64,000 nt of DNA, taken from contig NZ_JAGHQP010000009.1 of NCBI RefSeq assembly GCF_017744255.1, positions 1 through 64,000 of the forward strand, in the 5' to 3' direction. This document shows, one piece after another, positions 34,458-45,892 of the stretch. The notes under the pieces were generated by a model that was not told the origin of the DNA, searched no databases, and saw nothing but the letters and a program-made list of their open reading frames with translations. The DNA is from Brevundimonas sp. A19_0. GTDB lineage: Bacteria > Pseudomonadota > Alphaproteobacteria > Caulobacterales > Caulobacteraceae. The number at the start of each line of letters is the position of its first letter. The stretch's first letter is position 1. A program made the position numbers and the translations under genes.

Positions 34458-36533
34458 TCAGAAACGCCAGGCCATGCCCGCGCGCAGGTTGCGGCCCGGC
34501 AGCGGCGTCAGGTCCTTCAGGAACGAGGTGTGCTCGCGCACCTCCTCATCCGTCAGGTTCCGCCCCTCGACGTAGAGGGTCAGGCCCTGCTCCCGATCCG
34601 GGCTCCAGCCCAGATAGAGGTCGGCCGTCGTATAGCCGTCGGTCGGCAGCTCGAAATCGGTCACCCGGTCCTGATCGCCGACCTTGCGCACGGTCAGGCG
34701 CGTGGTCCACGGACCGAGATCCAGCTCGGCCCGGGCGTTCAGGGCCCACGGCGGGATACGGGCCGGAGCGCCAAGGTCCGTGTCGCCACGGACATAGTCA
34801 TAGCCCAGCCCCAGGGTCAGGCTGTCCTCGCCCGACTCCCAGGCCCGGTAGTCCAGCTTGCTCTCCAGCCCGTGAAATTCGGCATCGGTCTGGACATAGG
34901 CAAAGACCGGCAGGCCATCCTCCTCGGCGCCGGTCGGCCGCAGGTCGATGAAGCCGTCATAGTCCGCCCGGAACAGGTGCATGTCGGCGGCCCAGGGCCC
35001 CTGCTCCCAGTGAACGGTCGCCTCGAGCGAGGTGACCTTTTCGGAGTCCAGATCGGCGTCCCCGACCTCGAACCCGCGCGTGGCGACGTGCGGACCGTTG
35101 GCGAACAGTTCCGACTCGGTCGGCGCCCGGCCGTTGCGGGCCAGCGACAGTCCGAGGAACAGCGAGTCGACCGGCTTGAAATAGGCCCCTGCCGAGGCCG
35201 ACACGTTCGAGAAGTCCCGTTGTCCGCCGATCGGGCTGTCCAGGTCCCGGGTGTCGAACCGCAGGCCACCTTCCAGCCCCCAGTCATCCCGGTCATAGCG
35301 ATGCAGGGTGTAGACGCCGAGTTCGGTGATCTCGACCGGCGGCACATAGGCCTCGTCCCCGGCCGCATCGAAGTCGCGGCTCAGCCCCTGCAGGCCATAG
35401 GCGGCGTTCCAGCCGCCCCGGCGCGGCATAACCACTTCCAGCCGGCCCTCAAGACCCTCGGAGGTAAAGACGGTTCCGATCTCGTCTCCCTCGAATTCGG
35501 TGTGGGTATAGTCGGCGTAGCCGACCGAGAGGCGTACCCGGTCAACCGGGGCATCCACGAACCGCCACTCGCCGCGCAGGTCGTAACGGGTCTGTTCCAG
35601 CCCGATGGTGACCTCTTCCTCCTCGTCCGGGGGCGTGGCGCCACCGCCGTGATCCTCGTGCGCATGGCCGGGGACGCCATAGTCGCTCTCGGTCCGCTTG
35701 ACCGACACGCCGAGGAAGCCCTGGTCGCCGATGTAGCTCAGGCCGGTACCAAAGGCGCGCACGTGCGAGGCGCTGTTTTCGACTGTGGTGCTGCCGGTGT
35801 CTTCATAGACCTCGCCCTCGTCCTCGACCTGGCGGCGCGATTCGGCCGGGACGGGGATGTCATAGTCGCGGCTGCGGTGATCCATGCCGTCGAACGTCAT
35901 CACCCAGGGACCCTGCCCGATGGTCACCCCGGCCCCGATGGAGCGGCCGTCGTCGACGCTGGAGGCCTGGGCCGTCACCCGGCCGTCGAAGCCATCGAGA
36001 GGCGCCTCTTCCGGGATGCGGCCGTCGATCACATTGACCACGCCCCCGATGGCCGATCCGCCAAAGGCCAGGGTCTGGGGCCCCCGCAGGACCTCGATCC
36101 GCACGGCCTCGCCCGGATCGGCGGCGACCTGGTGATCGGGCGACAGCGAACTGGCATCGATCAGCCCCATGCCATTGGTCAGCACCTGCACCCGCGGTCC
36201 GGCGAGGCCCCGGATGACCGGCCGGCTGGCGCCGGGCGAAAAGGCCGTCGACCGCACGCCCGGCAGTCCACTCAGCACATCGCCCAGCGTGCCCGACGGC
36301 GCCGTCACCAGCGCCTCCTCGTCCAGCACATCGACGGCGATCAGACTGGCCTCGGCGCTGATGCCGAACGGTGCGCCCGTGACAATGATGTCGTCCAGTT
36401 GCGTCGTGCGCTCGGTCGCCTCCGGGTCCTGTCCGGCCGCCTGGGCCAGCACGGGGGTCGCCACCGGAAGAAGAAGGGCGGTCAGCAGGGCGGCGCGGGC
36501 GGCGCCGGCCAGGCGGGACGAGCGGATGGACAT
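34458..36533 (-). CDS. ZnuD-like TonB-dependent receptor (zinc uptake)
   Basis: A 691-residue outer-membrane receptor with a signal peptide (cleavage after VLAQ near residue 31), TonB-box-like LDDIIVTGAPFG, a plug domain (VIRGLAGPRVQVLTNGMGLIDASSLSPDH) and a barrel ending in an aromatic residue (NLRAGMAWRF). Two features mark it as metal-related. It has a His-Asp-rich outer loop DYGVPGHAHEDHGGG (His290, 292 and 295), as in ZnuD-type zinc receptors. It is also divergent from a Zur gene with a palindrome between them. It probably imports zinc or a zinc complex when zinc is scarce. Confidence 0.9.
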   Translation of the reverse strand: MSIRSSRLAGAARAALLTALLLPVATPVLAQAAGQDPEATERTTQLDDIIVTGAPFGISAEASLIAVDVLDEEALVTAPSGTLGDVLSGLPGVRSTAFSPGASRPVIRGLAGPRVQVLTNGMGLIDASSLSPDHQVAADPGEAVRIEVLRGPQTLAFGGSAIGGVVNVIDGRIPEEAPLDGFDGRVTAQASSVDDGRSIGAGVTIGQGPWVMTFDGMDHRSRDYDIPVPAESRRQVEDEGEVYEDTGSTTVENSASHVRAFGTGLSYIGDQGFLGVSVKRTESDYGVPGHAHEDHGGGATPPDEEEEVTIGLEQTRYDLRGEWRFVDAPVDRVRLSVGYADYTHTEFEGDEIGTVFTSEGLEGRLEVVMPRRGGWNAAYGLQGLSRDFDAAGDEAYVPPVEITELGVYTLHRYDRDDWGLEGGLRFDTRDLDSPIGGQRDFSNVSASAGAYFKPVDSLFLGLSLARNGRAPTESELFANGPHVATRGFEVGDADLDSEKVTSLEATVHWEQGPWAADMHLFRADYDGFIDLRPTGAEEDGLPVFAYVQTDAEFHGLESKLDYRAWESGEDSLTLGLGYDYVRGDTDLGAPARIPPWALNARAELDLGPWTTRLTVRKVGDQDRVTDFELPTDGYTTADLYLGWSPDREQGLTLYVEGRNLTDEEVREHTSFLKDLTPLPGRNLRAGMAWRF

Positions 36534-36573
36534 GGATACCTCGGGGAAGACGTCAGATACTCGGACGGCGAAG

Positions 36574-36588
36574 TGTTATGAGATAACA
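36574..36588. promoter_or_regulatory. Probable Zur operator
   Basis: A perfect 15-base palindrome TGTTATGAGATAACA lies between the divergent receptor and zur genes, 41 bases before the receptor start and 58 bases before the zur ATG. The TGTTAT-N3-ATAACA form is like Zur boxes of alphaproteobacteria, and its AT-richness stands out in this GC-rich DNA. Zinc-bound Zur would repress the receptor here and probably its own gene. Confidence 0.8.
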
Positions 36589-36602
36589 TCACAGCCAGTC
36601 AA

Positions 36603-36620
36603 GCCCGGTTGCGACCGGGC
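36603..36620 (+). other. Small hairpin in the zur leader
   Basis: A 7-base perfect stem (GCCCGGT / ACCGGGC) with loop TGCG sits between the operator and the zur start. It may affect the leader RNA of zur or be chance in GC-rich DNA. Confidence 0.3.
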
Positions 36621-36646
36621 CTCCGCATCGCTAGCTGTGAGGGACC

Positions 36647-37138
36647 ATGGGACACGCCTGCGACCACGATCACGACACGGCACCGCCCGACGCGGCCTCG
36701 GTGCAGCAGAGGATCGCTGTGGCCGATGCCCGCTGTCGGGCCGACGGCGAGCGCCTGACCGCCCCCCGGCGGCGCGTGCTGGAGCTGCTGGTCGAGTCCG
36801 GCGAGCCGATGAAGGCCTATGATCTGATCGCCCGTTTCGGCGAGGACGGGCAGGCCGCCAAGCCGCCCACTGTCTATCGGGCGCTGGAGTTTCTGGAGCG
36901 GCGGGGCCTCGCCCACCGCATCGCCTCCATCAGTGCCTATGTCGCCTGCGCCGAGCCCGAAGCGGACGGCGACCCCGTACACGCCGCCGCCTTCCTCATC
37001 TGCGACTGTTGCGGCGCCACCCAGGAGGTGACCGGCGAACAGGCGGTCAGCCTGAACCGGGCGGCCGCCACGGCCGGCTATGTGATCGACCACACGACCA
37101 TCGAGGCCCACGGCCGCTGCCCGGCCTGCCGCGCGTGA
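36647..37138 (+). CDS. zur: Zur, zinc-responsive Fur family repressor
   Basis: A 163-residue Fur-family regulator. The winged helix is at residues ~37-95 (LTAPRRRVLELLVESGEPMKAYDL, then TVYRALEFLERRGLAHRI). The structural zinc site is formed by Cys121-Cys122 region (CDCCGA, with Cys119) and the C-terminal CPAC (Cys158, Cys161). Sensing ligands include Cys101, His112, His149 and His155. The N-terminus is unusual in being His/Asp/Cys-rich (GHACDHDHD), which may add a metal site. The double Cys pairs and divergent zinc receptor identify Zur rather than Fur. The hydrolase gene behind it starts inside its stop codon (GTGA). Confidence 0.9.
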   Translation: MGHACDHDHDTAPPDAASVQQRIAVADARCRADGERLTAPRRRVLELLVESGEPMKAYDLIARFGEDGQAAKPPTVYRALEFLERRGLAHRIASISAYVACAEPEADGDPVHAAAFLICDCCGATQEVTGEQAVSLNRAAATAGYVIDHTTIEAHGRCPACRA

Positions 37139-38034
37139 AGCCGGCGGAACGCCGCCTCTCACTGCCCGTCGGGACGGAGGGGGCCCTGTCCGTGCTGGAG
37201 CTGGGACGGGCCGAGGGACCGGTCGATCTGGTCTTCCTGCACGCCAATGGCTTCAATGCGTCCACCTACCGCCCCCTGCTGGCGCCACTGGCCGAGGCGC
37301 GGCGGATATGGCTGGTCGACCAACGCGGACACGGCCTGACCGACCTGCCCGCCGATCCGGCCGGACGGCGCGGCTGGCAGGATTTGCGGGGTGATCTGAT
37401 CGCCTTGATCGACCAGACCGAAGGAGACCCGGTTCTGGCCGGCCATTCCATGGGCGGTACCGTCAGCCTGCTGGCCGCCGCCCACCGGCCTGAACGGGTC
37501 CGCAGCCTGCTGTTACTCGACCCCGTCATCTGGCTGCCGCTGACCACGCTTGCTTTCAACCTGCCCGGCGTGGGCCGCATGGCAGAACGCATTCCGCTGG
37601 TCCGCAATGCCCTGAAACGGCGTGCCGACTTTCCGGATCGCGAGACGGCGCGAAGGGCCTATCGCGGGCGGGGCGCCTTCGCCGGCTGGCCGGATGCGGT
37701 GCTCGATGCATGGCTGGAAACCGGCCTCAAGCCCGCCGACGAGGGGCTGACCCTGTCCTGTCGTCCGGAATGGGAGGCCTCCAATTATGCCGCCCAGGGA
37801 CACAACCCCTGGGGCGCCCTGACGCGGTTCCGGGGACCGATTCACATCCTGAGGGCCCGGACCCGCTCGACCTGTCACGCGCCGGACCGGCCGCCCGGCC
37901 TGTCCCATGTGCGCAGCGAGCGCCTCGCCGGGGCCACGCATTTCCTGCCCATGCTGAACCCCGACGCCGTCCGCGCCGCGCTGTTGCAGCAGCTTGATGC
38001 GGACGGGGTGGCCTCGCCCGGTTCCGCACGGTAA
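37135..38034 (+). CDS. Alpha/beta hydrolase coupled to zur
   Basis: A 299-residue cytosolic hydrolase with the nucleophile motif GHSMGG, an oxyanion-type HANGFNASTYRPLL near residue 40, DQRGHGLTD and a C-terminal His in GATHFLP. The cap segment around LTTLAFNLPGVGRMAERI is hydrophobic. The start is a GTG at 37135 overlapping the zur stop by four bases, which implies translational coupling and therefore likely co-regulation with zinc. The substrate is unknown; the general look is that of esterases or haloperoxidase-like hydrolases. No metal-binding motif is visible. Confidence 0.85.
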   Translation: MKPAERRLSLPVGTEGALSVLELGRAEGPVDLVFLHANGFNASTYRPLLAPLAEARRIWLVDQRGHGLTDLPADPAGRRGWQDLRGDLIALIDQTEGDPVLAGHSMGGTVSLLAAAHRPERVRSLLLLDPVIWLPLTTLAFNLPGVGRMAERIPLVRNALKRRADFPDRETARRAYRGRGAFAGWPDAVLDAWLETGLKPADEGLTLSCRPEWEASNYAAQGHNPWGALTRFRGPIHILRARTRSTCHAPDRPPGLSHVRSERLAGATHFLPMLNPDAVRAALLQQLDADGVASPGSAR

Positions 38035-38081
38035 ACCGCCCGCAATCACAAGAACGCCCGCCTTCCAGGAGAGAGACGCCC

Positions 38082-39584
38082 ATGCGCGACATCCACCATT
38101 TCATCAACGGCCAGAGCGTCACCGGTACCTCGGGCCGGTTCGGCGACGTCTTCAATCCGAACACCGGCGAGGTCCAGGCCCGCGTGCAACTGGCCACCGA
38201 GGCGGAAATGGACCGCGCCGTCCAGGCGGCCCAGGCCGCTTTCGAGGGCTGGTCCAGCGTCAACCCGCAGCGCCGCGCCCGCGTGATGTTCGAGTTCAAG
38301 CGTCTGGTCGAGGCCAATATGGGCGAGCTGGCCGAGCTGCTGTCCAGCGAGCACGGCAAGGTGATCGCCGACTCGAAGGGCGACGTCCAGCGCGGGCTCG
38401 AGGTCATCGAATTCGCCTGCGGCATCCCGCATGCGGTCAAGGGGGAATACACCTGGGGCGCGGGCCCCGGCATCGACGTCTATTCCATGCGCCAGCCGCT
38501 GGGCGTGGTGGCCGGCATCACCCCGTTCAACTTCCCCGCCATGATCCCGATGTGGATGTTCGGTGTGGCCATCGCCGTCGGCAACACCTTCATCCTCAAG
38601 CCGTCCGAGCGCGATCCGTCCGTGCCGGTCCGTCTGGCCGAGCTGATGATGGAGGCGGGCGCCCCCGCCGGTGTGCTGAACGTGGTGCACGGCGACAAGA
38701 CGGCGGTCGACGCCATCCTGACCCACCCCCAGGTCCACGCCGTCAGCTTCGTCGGCAGCTCGGACATCGCCAACTATGTCTATCAGACCGGCGCGGCCCA
38801 CGGGAAACGCGTCCAGGCGATGGGCGGCGCCAAGAACCACGGCATCGTCCTGCCCGACGCCGACATGGACCAGGTGGTCAAGGACCTGTCAGGCGCCGCC
38901 TTCGGCTCGGCCGGCGAACGCTGCATGGCCCTGCCGGTCGTGGTGCCGGTCGGCGACAAGACCGCCGACATCCTCCGGGAACGGATGATCGCCGAGATCG
39001 AGACCCTCAAGGTCGGCATCTCGACCGATGACGGCGCCCACTACGGCCCCGTGGTCACCGCCCAGCACAAGGCGCGCGTCGAGGGGTGGATCGACCAGGG
39101 CGTCCAGGACGGCGCCGAACTGGTCGTCGACGGCCGGGGCTTCACCCTGCAGGGTCACGAGAACGGCTATTTCGTCGGCCCGTCGCTGTTCGACCACGTC
39201 AAGCCCGAAATGGACTCCTACAAGGAAGAGATCTTCGGCCCGGTCCTGCAGATCGTCCGGGCCCAGAGCTTCGAGGAGGCCCTGGCCCTGCCGTCGACGC
39301 ACCAGTACGGCAACGGCGTCGCCATCTTCACCCAGAACGGCCGCGCGGCCCGCGACTTCGCCGCCCGGGTCAATGTCGGCATGGTCGGCATCAATGTGCC
39401 GATCCCGGTGCCGGTCGCCTATCACACCTTCGGCGGCTGGAAGCGTTCCGCGTTCGGCGACACCAACCAGCACGGCATGGAGGGCGTGAAGTTCTGGACC
39501 AAGGTCAAGACCGTCACCGCCCGCTGGCCCGACAGCGAGCTGGAACACGCCGACAGCTCCTTCGTCATCCCGACGATGGGATAG
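38082..39584 (+). CDS. mmsA: CoA-acylating methylmalonate-semialdehyde dehydrogenase
   Basis: A 500-residue aldehyde dehydrogenase that converts methylmalonate semialdehyde (valine and pyrimidine breakdown) to propionyl-CoA, using NAD and CoA. The family is clear from HFINGQSVTGTSGRFGDVFNPNTGEV at the start, ITPFNFPAMIPMWMFG, VSFVGSSDIANYVYQ and the catalytic Cys in GERCMALPV. The last differs from the usual GQRCM of other aldehyde dehydrogenases and is the MmsA pattern. The ending VKFWTKVKTVTARWP is also typical. No mmsB or acyl-CoA gene is adjacent, but acyl-CoA dehydrogenases lie at 19-22 and 31-33 kb. Confidence 0.95.
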   Translation: MRDIHHFINGQSVTGTSGRFGDVFNPNTGEVQARVQLATEAEMDRAVQAAQAAFEGWSSVNPQRRARVMFEFKRLVEANMGELAELLSSEHGKVIADSKGDVQRGLEVIEFACGIPHAVKGEYTWGAGPGIDVYSMRQPLGVVAGITPFNFPAMIPMWMFGVAIAVGNTFILKPSERDPSVPVRLAELMMEAGAPAGVLNVVHGDKTAVDAILTHPQVHAVSFVGSSDIANYVYQTGAAHGKRVQAMGGAKNHGIVLPDADMDQVVKDLSGAAFGSAGERCMALPVVVPVGDKTADILRERMIAEIETLKVGISTDDGAHYGPVVTAQHKARVEGWIDQGVQDGAELVVDGRGFTLQGHENGYFVGPSLFDHVKPEMDSYKEEIFGPVLQIVRAQSFEEALALPSTHQYGNGVAIFTQNGRAARDFAARVNVGMVGINVPIPVPVAYHTFGGWKRSAFGDTNQHGMEGVKFWTKVKTVTARWPDSELEHADSSFVIPTMG

Positions 39585-39680
39585 GCGGTCTGCCTCCGGG
39601 CGAAACCGCTTGACCGTCTTCGTAATGCCGACAGAACGGTGCTAGGGTTAACCTCTAACCACTGAGGAGCAGTTCCGGGG

Positions 39681-40562
39681 ATGCGTCGGTTTCTCGTCTG
39701 GTCGGCCCTGGCCGCGCTGGTAGGCCTGTTGATCGCCGGTGGCGGTTACTGGGCCTACTGGACCTATTACGCCCGGTTCCAGCCGGTCACAGTCTCGCGC
39801 GATCAGGCGGCCATCCAGGCCCTCCTGGACGAGGCAGGCTGGATCTCGGCCGGAGGCGGGGGTGCGCCGGTCTATATCGTCGGCTATCGCGACAGCGCCG
39901 CCATGCAACGCTACGAGCGCGAGGAAGTGCCCAAGCTGCGAGCGGCCGGTGCCGAGGTACGCATCATCGTCTTCGCCCGTCCCGACCGCGAGGGCATGGA
40001 ACAATCGACCGAGGCCGAGCGCGCCACGGTCGCGGAGCTGTGGCTGACCCGCGACTGGCCCCTCTACGAGCGCTGGACGGCCACCCCCACCGCCAGCTGG
40101 ACCGCCGCAGGCATTCCCTCGGCCGACGACAATCTGGCCCGCAGCGCCGTCGTCGACGCCGGCCAGAAATTCGTGACCGACCTGACCGGCTATCTGCGCA
40201 ATTCGGGCCTGCAGCCGGGCTATCCGCTGATCCTGTGGCGCGACGAGCAGGGCTATATGCGCGCCTGCGCCTGTACTGATCCGCGGTCATGGGTGTTCAT
40301 CCGCGACGATCTGGGCGCGCCGGACCGCATCGATGCCGACGCGCCGGTTGAGCTGGGCCTTGAGCCTGAACAGTCGCCCGAAGGGTCGCTGCCGCCGCTG
40401 GAATATCCGGACCTGCCGCCGATCCCGGACAGCGACGCGTCGGCGGCGGAGACCGGCCCGGATACGCCCACGTCGTCCGAGGCCCGCCCGGCACCACGTC
40501 AGCCGTCCACCCCGCGCCCGGCGCCCAAGGCCCAGCGTCAGGACGACACCACCTTCTACTAA
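39681..40562 (+). CDS. Membrane-anchored protein of unknown function
   Basis: A 293-residue protein with one N-terminal membrane segment (residues ~5-30, VWSALAALVGLLIAGGGYWAYW) acting as an anchor. The globular part contains GAPVYIVGYRDSAAMQRYEREEVPKLRA and VRIIVFARPDREG, a beta-alpha-beta pattern faintly like a thioredoxin fold but without a CxxC. The last 80 residues are a Pro/Ser/Ala-rich, disordered-looking tail. Homologues in Caulobacterales appear as hypothetical proteins. The region faces the periplasm if the anchor is uncleaved. The gap of 97 bases before it contains a TTGACC-like element and is likely to hold its promoter. Confidence 0.7.
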   Translation: MRRFLVWSALAALVGLLIAGGGYWAYWTYYARFQPVTVSRDQAAIQALLDEAGWISAGGGGAPVYIVGYRDSAAMQRYEREEVPKLRAAGAEVRIIVFARPDREGMEQSTEAERATVAELWLTRDWPLYERWTATPTASWTAAGIPSADDNLARSAVVDAGQKFVTDLTGYLRNSGLQPGYPLILWRDEQGYMRACACTDPRSWVFIRDDLGAPDRIDADAPVELGLEPEQSPEGSLPPLEYPDLPPIPDSDASAAETGPDTPTSSEARPAPRQPSTPRPAPKAQRQDDTTFY

Positions 40563-40563
40563 A

Positions 40564-41754
40564 TCAGTCGGCCAGCACCCGGGCACAGCCCTCGATCAGG
40601 CGGGCGACGTCGTCCTCGTCCTGATAGAGGCCAAAGCCGAACCGGATGATGTCGTCGCGCACATCGGTGATGATGTCGGCCTCCAGCAGGCGTGCGCGCC
40701 AGGCCTGGGCCTCGGGGTGGCGGATGGCCAGGAACCGCGCCCGCGCCGGCAGATCATTGGCCGGTGCCCCCGCGATCGGATTGACGATCTCGGCCGTGCC
40801 CAGGAGGCCGCATTCCCCGTCCTGTACGGCACCCTGGAACTGGGCCAGCCGGCTGAGCGCATGGTCGGTGATGACCGGCGTGGTCAGCCCCTCGGCCGCC
40901 AGCATCCGGCGCACCGCGTTGAAGCGATAGAGCGGCGTGGGATCGAAGGTCGCGCCCCAGAAACGGCCGGCATCGCCGCGATAGCGCACACCCTCGGGCG
41001 GGCCCATCAGATTGCCGAACTCGGCGAACCAGCCCGTTATCTCCGGGCGCTCGCAATAGCCGTGGGGCGCATGAAGGATACCGGCCCCCTCGCCCGCCAT
41101 GACGTATTTGTAGCCGCCGGTCACATAGAACAGTCGGTCCGCCACCACCGACAGATCGGTCGGGGTCGCCATGAAGCCGTGATAGCCGTCGACGATGCCC
41201 CACGGTCCTTCCCGGCGGCACAGGTCGGCCAAGCCCTCAAGCCCACGGAACACCTGTCCGGTGCGGAAGAACACCTGGCTGATGACGAACAGATCGAAGT
41301 CGCCTGAGCGAGCCGCGTCCAGATAGCGTTCGGTCAGGGTTTCGGCCGGGTCGGGCGCGACGCGGGTCACCACGGCCTGCCCGGACTCTTCCCAGCGCTC
41401 GGCCTGCCGCCGGAAGGCGTGGAACTCGCCACCCGTGGTCAGGATGCGCACAGGCCGCTGCTGCATGCCCGACACGATGCGGATCAGGAAATCGTGGGTG
41501 TTCTGGGCAAAGACGACCGTTTCGGGATCGGGCAACGAAAGCTCGCCCGCCACATGGCCCTGGGCCTCGGGCACCACCTCGCCGAACACGCGGTCCCACT
41601 TCTTGTCCGCCAGCCGCACGCCGTCATTCCAGGCCTCGACCTGGCCATCGAGGCTGGCGTCGGGCCACAGGTGGTGGCTGTGGGCCGCGAAATGCAGCCG
41701 CCCCGGCGCCGCCGCGAGCGCCCGTTTGAACAGATCCTTGCGCGCCGTGGTCAT
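40564..41754 (-). CDS. Class V aminotransferase (kynureninase-like PLP enzyme)
   Basis: A 396-residue PLP enzyme of the class V (fold I) family. The N-terminal HFAAHSHHLWPDA segment, the FAQNTHDFLIRIVSG stretch, WGIVDGYHGFMATP (Asp that contacts the cofactor) and the Lys in VTGGYKYVMAGEGAG give the PLP-binding layout of kynureninase-like enzymes. The AHSHHLWPD motif is seen in a subgroup called kynureninase/PvdN-like, with no agreed substrate. It is convergent with the gene at 39681 (one base apart) and lies after secA on the same strand. Confidence 0.85.
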   Translation of the reverse strand: MTTARKDLFKRALAAAPGRLHFAAHSHHLWPDASLDGQVEAWNDGVRLADKKWDRVFGEVVPEAQGHVAGELSLPDPETVVFAQNTHDFLIRIVSGMQQRPVRILTTGGEFHAFRRQAERWEESGQAVVTRVAPDPAETLTERYLDAARSGDFDLFVISQVFFRTGQVFRGLEGLADLCRREGPWGIVDGYHGFMATPTDLSVVADRLFYVTGGYKYVMAGEGAGILHAPHGYCERPEITGWFAEFGNLMGPPEGVRYRGDAGRFWGATFDPTPLYRFNAVRRMLAAEGLTTPVITDHALSRLAQFQGAVQDGECGLLGTAEIVNPIAGAPANDLPARARFLAIRHPEAQAWRARLLEADIITDVRDDIIRFGFGLYQDEDDVARLIEGCARVLAD

Positions 41755-41790
41755 GCGTCAGCCTCCCAAGCTGTCATCCGTCCGCCCGTC

Positions 41791-41844
41791 CTCGCTCAAG
41801 CAGCGAGCGACCGCGTCGCGAGCGTTAGCGCGGCGCAACGCGCC
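41791..41844. repeat. Cluster of three short palindromes after secA
   Basis: Three consecutive perfect inverted repeats: CTCGCT/AGCGAG (41791-41807), GCGAC/GTCGC (41807-41819) and GGCGC/GCGCC (41832-41844). They sit directly behind the secA stop and look like a REP-type element or bacterial interspersed repeat. As RNA on the minus strand they could end or protect the secA transcript. No second copy was noticed in this window. Confidence 0.5.
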
Positions 41845-44694
<2,850 letters not shown>

Positions 44695-44881
44695 GGGGGA
44701 TCCGGGAAAGGTACGGTGAGCCGGCGGGCTCAATCTGTGGGGCCCTGTCTTCGGGGCGGCGGCGAACAGCGATACACGCCATCGCGGCGCGGGCCTTCGC
44801 GCCATCCGGCGCCGGCGGGGGCAAAAACCCCGGAACCCGGCCACGCGAACGGTGGAAACCCCTCGACTTGGGCGCAGGCGG

Positions 44882-44910
44882 GACTTAAGCACCGGCCTTA
44901 TCCCTGTCAA
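44882..44910 (-). promoter_or_regulatory. Candidate secA promoter
   Basis: On the minus strand a perfect -35 TTGACA (44910-44905) is followed after about 16-17 bases by TTAAGT/TAAGTC, a weak -10. It would place the start of secA mRNA about 185 bases before the ATG. The 44695-44980 gap shows no gene or other signal. Confidence 0.4.
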
Positions 44911-44980
44911 CGCGAGGGGCATTCCGTCAGGCTTTCCCCGGCCTCCGGGGCGCCCCCTCGCCCGGGTCGAGGAGCGCACC

Positions 44981-45892
44981 ATGCGACTGTCGTCCAACCC
45001 GATTGCCGGCCTGCTGACGGCCTTGATGCTGGCACTTGCCCTGTCCGCCTGTACCGGCGACCGCGGCGGCGACAGCCCGCCCCAGCCCGGCGATCAGGCC
45101 GTGGCCCGGGTCGCGGGCGAGACCATCTGGGCCTCTGACGTCAAGCGCGAGGCGGTGGCCCAGGGCCTGATCGGCGAGGGTGAGCCCCTCGACGTCACCT
45201 CCAGCCTGTTCCGGCGGGTGCTGGACGAGGTCATCGACCAGAAGCTGCTGGCCCGCGAGGCCGAGCGCCGGGGCCTCGACAAGAGCCCACTGGTCCAGCG
45301 CCGTCTGGAAATCACCCGCGACCGTATCCTGGGCGACGTTCTGGTCGAGGCCGTCGTCAACGGCACCATCACCGACCAGTCGGTCGAGGCCCTCTATCAG
45401 GAGCAGCTGCAACTGGCCCGCTCGTCCGAGGAGGTCCGCATCCGCCTGATCCTGTCGCGCACCCGCCAGGAGGCCGAGACCGTCATGGGCGTGCTGGGCA
45501 CCGGGGCCGCCTTCGAGGCCGTCGCCGCCGAAAGCTCGATCGACGAGGCGACCCGTTTCTCGGGCGGTGATCTGGGCTATCGCACCCTGGATGTCCTGCC
45601 GGAAGCCTTCGCCAATGCCCTGCGCGACAAGCCGGCCGGCTCGACCGTCGGCCCGTTCGAGACCGAGGGCGGCTGGGCCGTGGTCCGGGTCGAGGACCGT
45701 CGCCGCGAGACCCCCCCGACGCTGGAACAGGCCCGGCCCCAGATCGTCCGCTATCTGACCTATGAGGGGGTGCGCCAGCTTCTGGAACAGCTGCGCGGCC
45801 GCGCCGATGTCGAACTTCTGCTCGGTGCCGAGGCCGAGTCCCCGGCCGAGGAACCCGCCTCGGCGCCCGTCTCCGCAGGAACCGGCGAATGA
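44981..45892 (+). CDS. Parvulin-type peptidyl-prolyl isomerase lipoprotein
   Basis: A 303-residue protein with a signal peptide ending in the lipobox LSAC (Cys near residue 24), then a SurA/PrsA-like chaperone region ([19 protein letters not shown]) and a PPIC-type isomerase domain ([15 protein letters not shown], then [20 protein letters not shown] and [17 protein letters not shown]). It would help fold exported proteins in the periplasm, anchored by lipid. The ATG at 44981 is chosen because it begins the signal peptide. Divergent from secA, it ends with an ATGA overlap with argJ. Confidence 0.9.
   Translation: MRLSSNPIAGLLTALMLALALSACTGDRGGDSPPQPGDQAVARVAGETIWASDVKREAVAQGLIGEGEPLDVTSSLFRRVLDEVIDQKLLAREAERRGLDKSPLVQRRLEITRDRILGDVLVEAVVNGTITDQSVEALYQEQLQLARSSEEVRIRLILSRTRQEAETVMGVLGTGAAFEAVAAESSIDEATRFSGGDLGYRTLDVLPEAFANALRDKPAGSTVGPFETEGGWAVVRVEDRRRETPPTLEQARPQIVRYLTYEGVRQLLEQLRGRADVELLLGAEAESPAEEPASAPVSAGTGE

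Noticed and set aside
39600..39680. CtrA binding site near GGTTAACCTCTAACC
   Set aside because: The spacing does not match the TTAA-N7-TTAA pattern, so it is only a partial inverted repeat.
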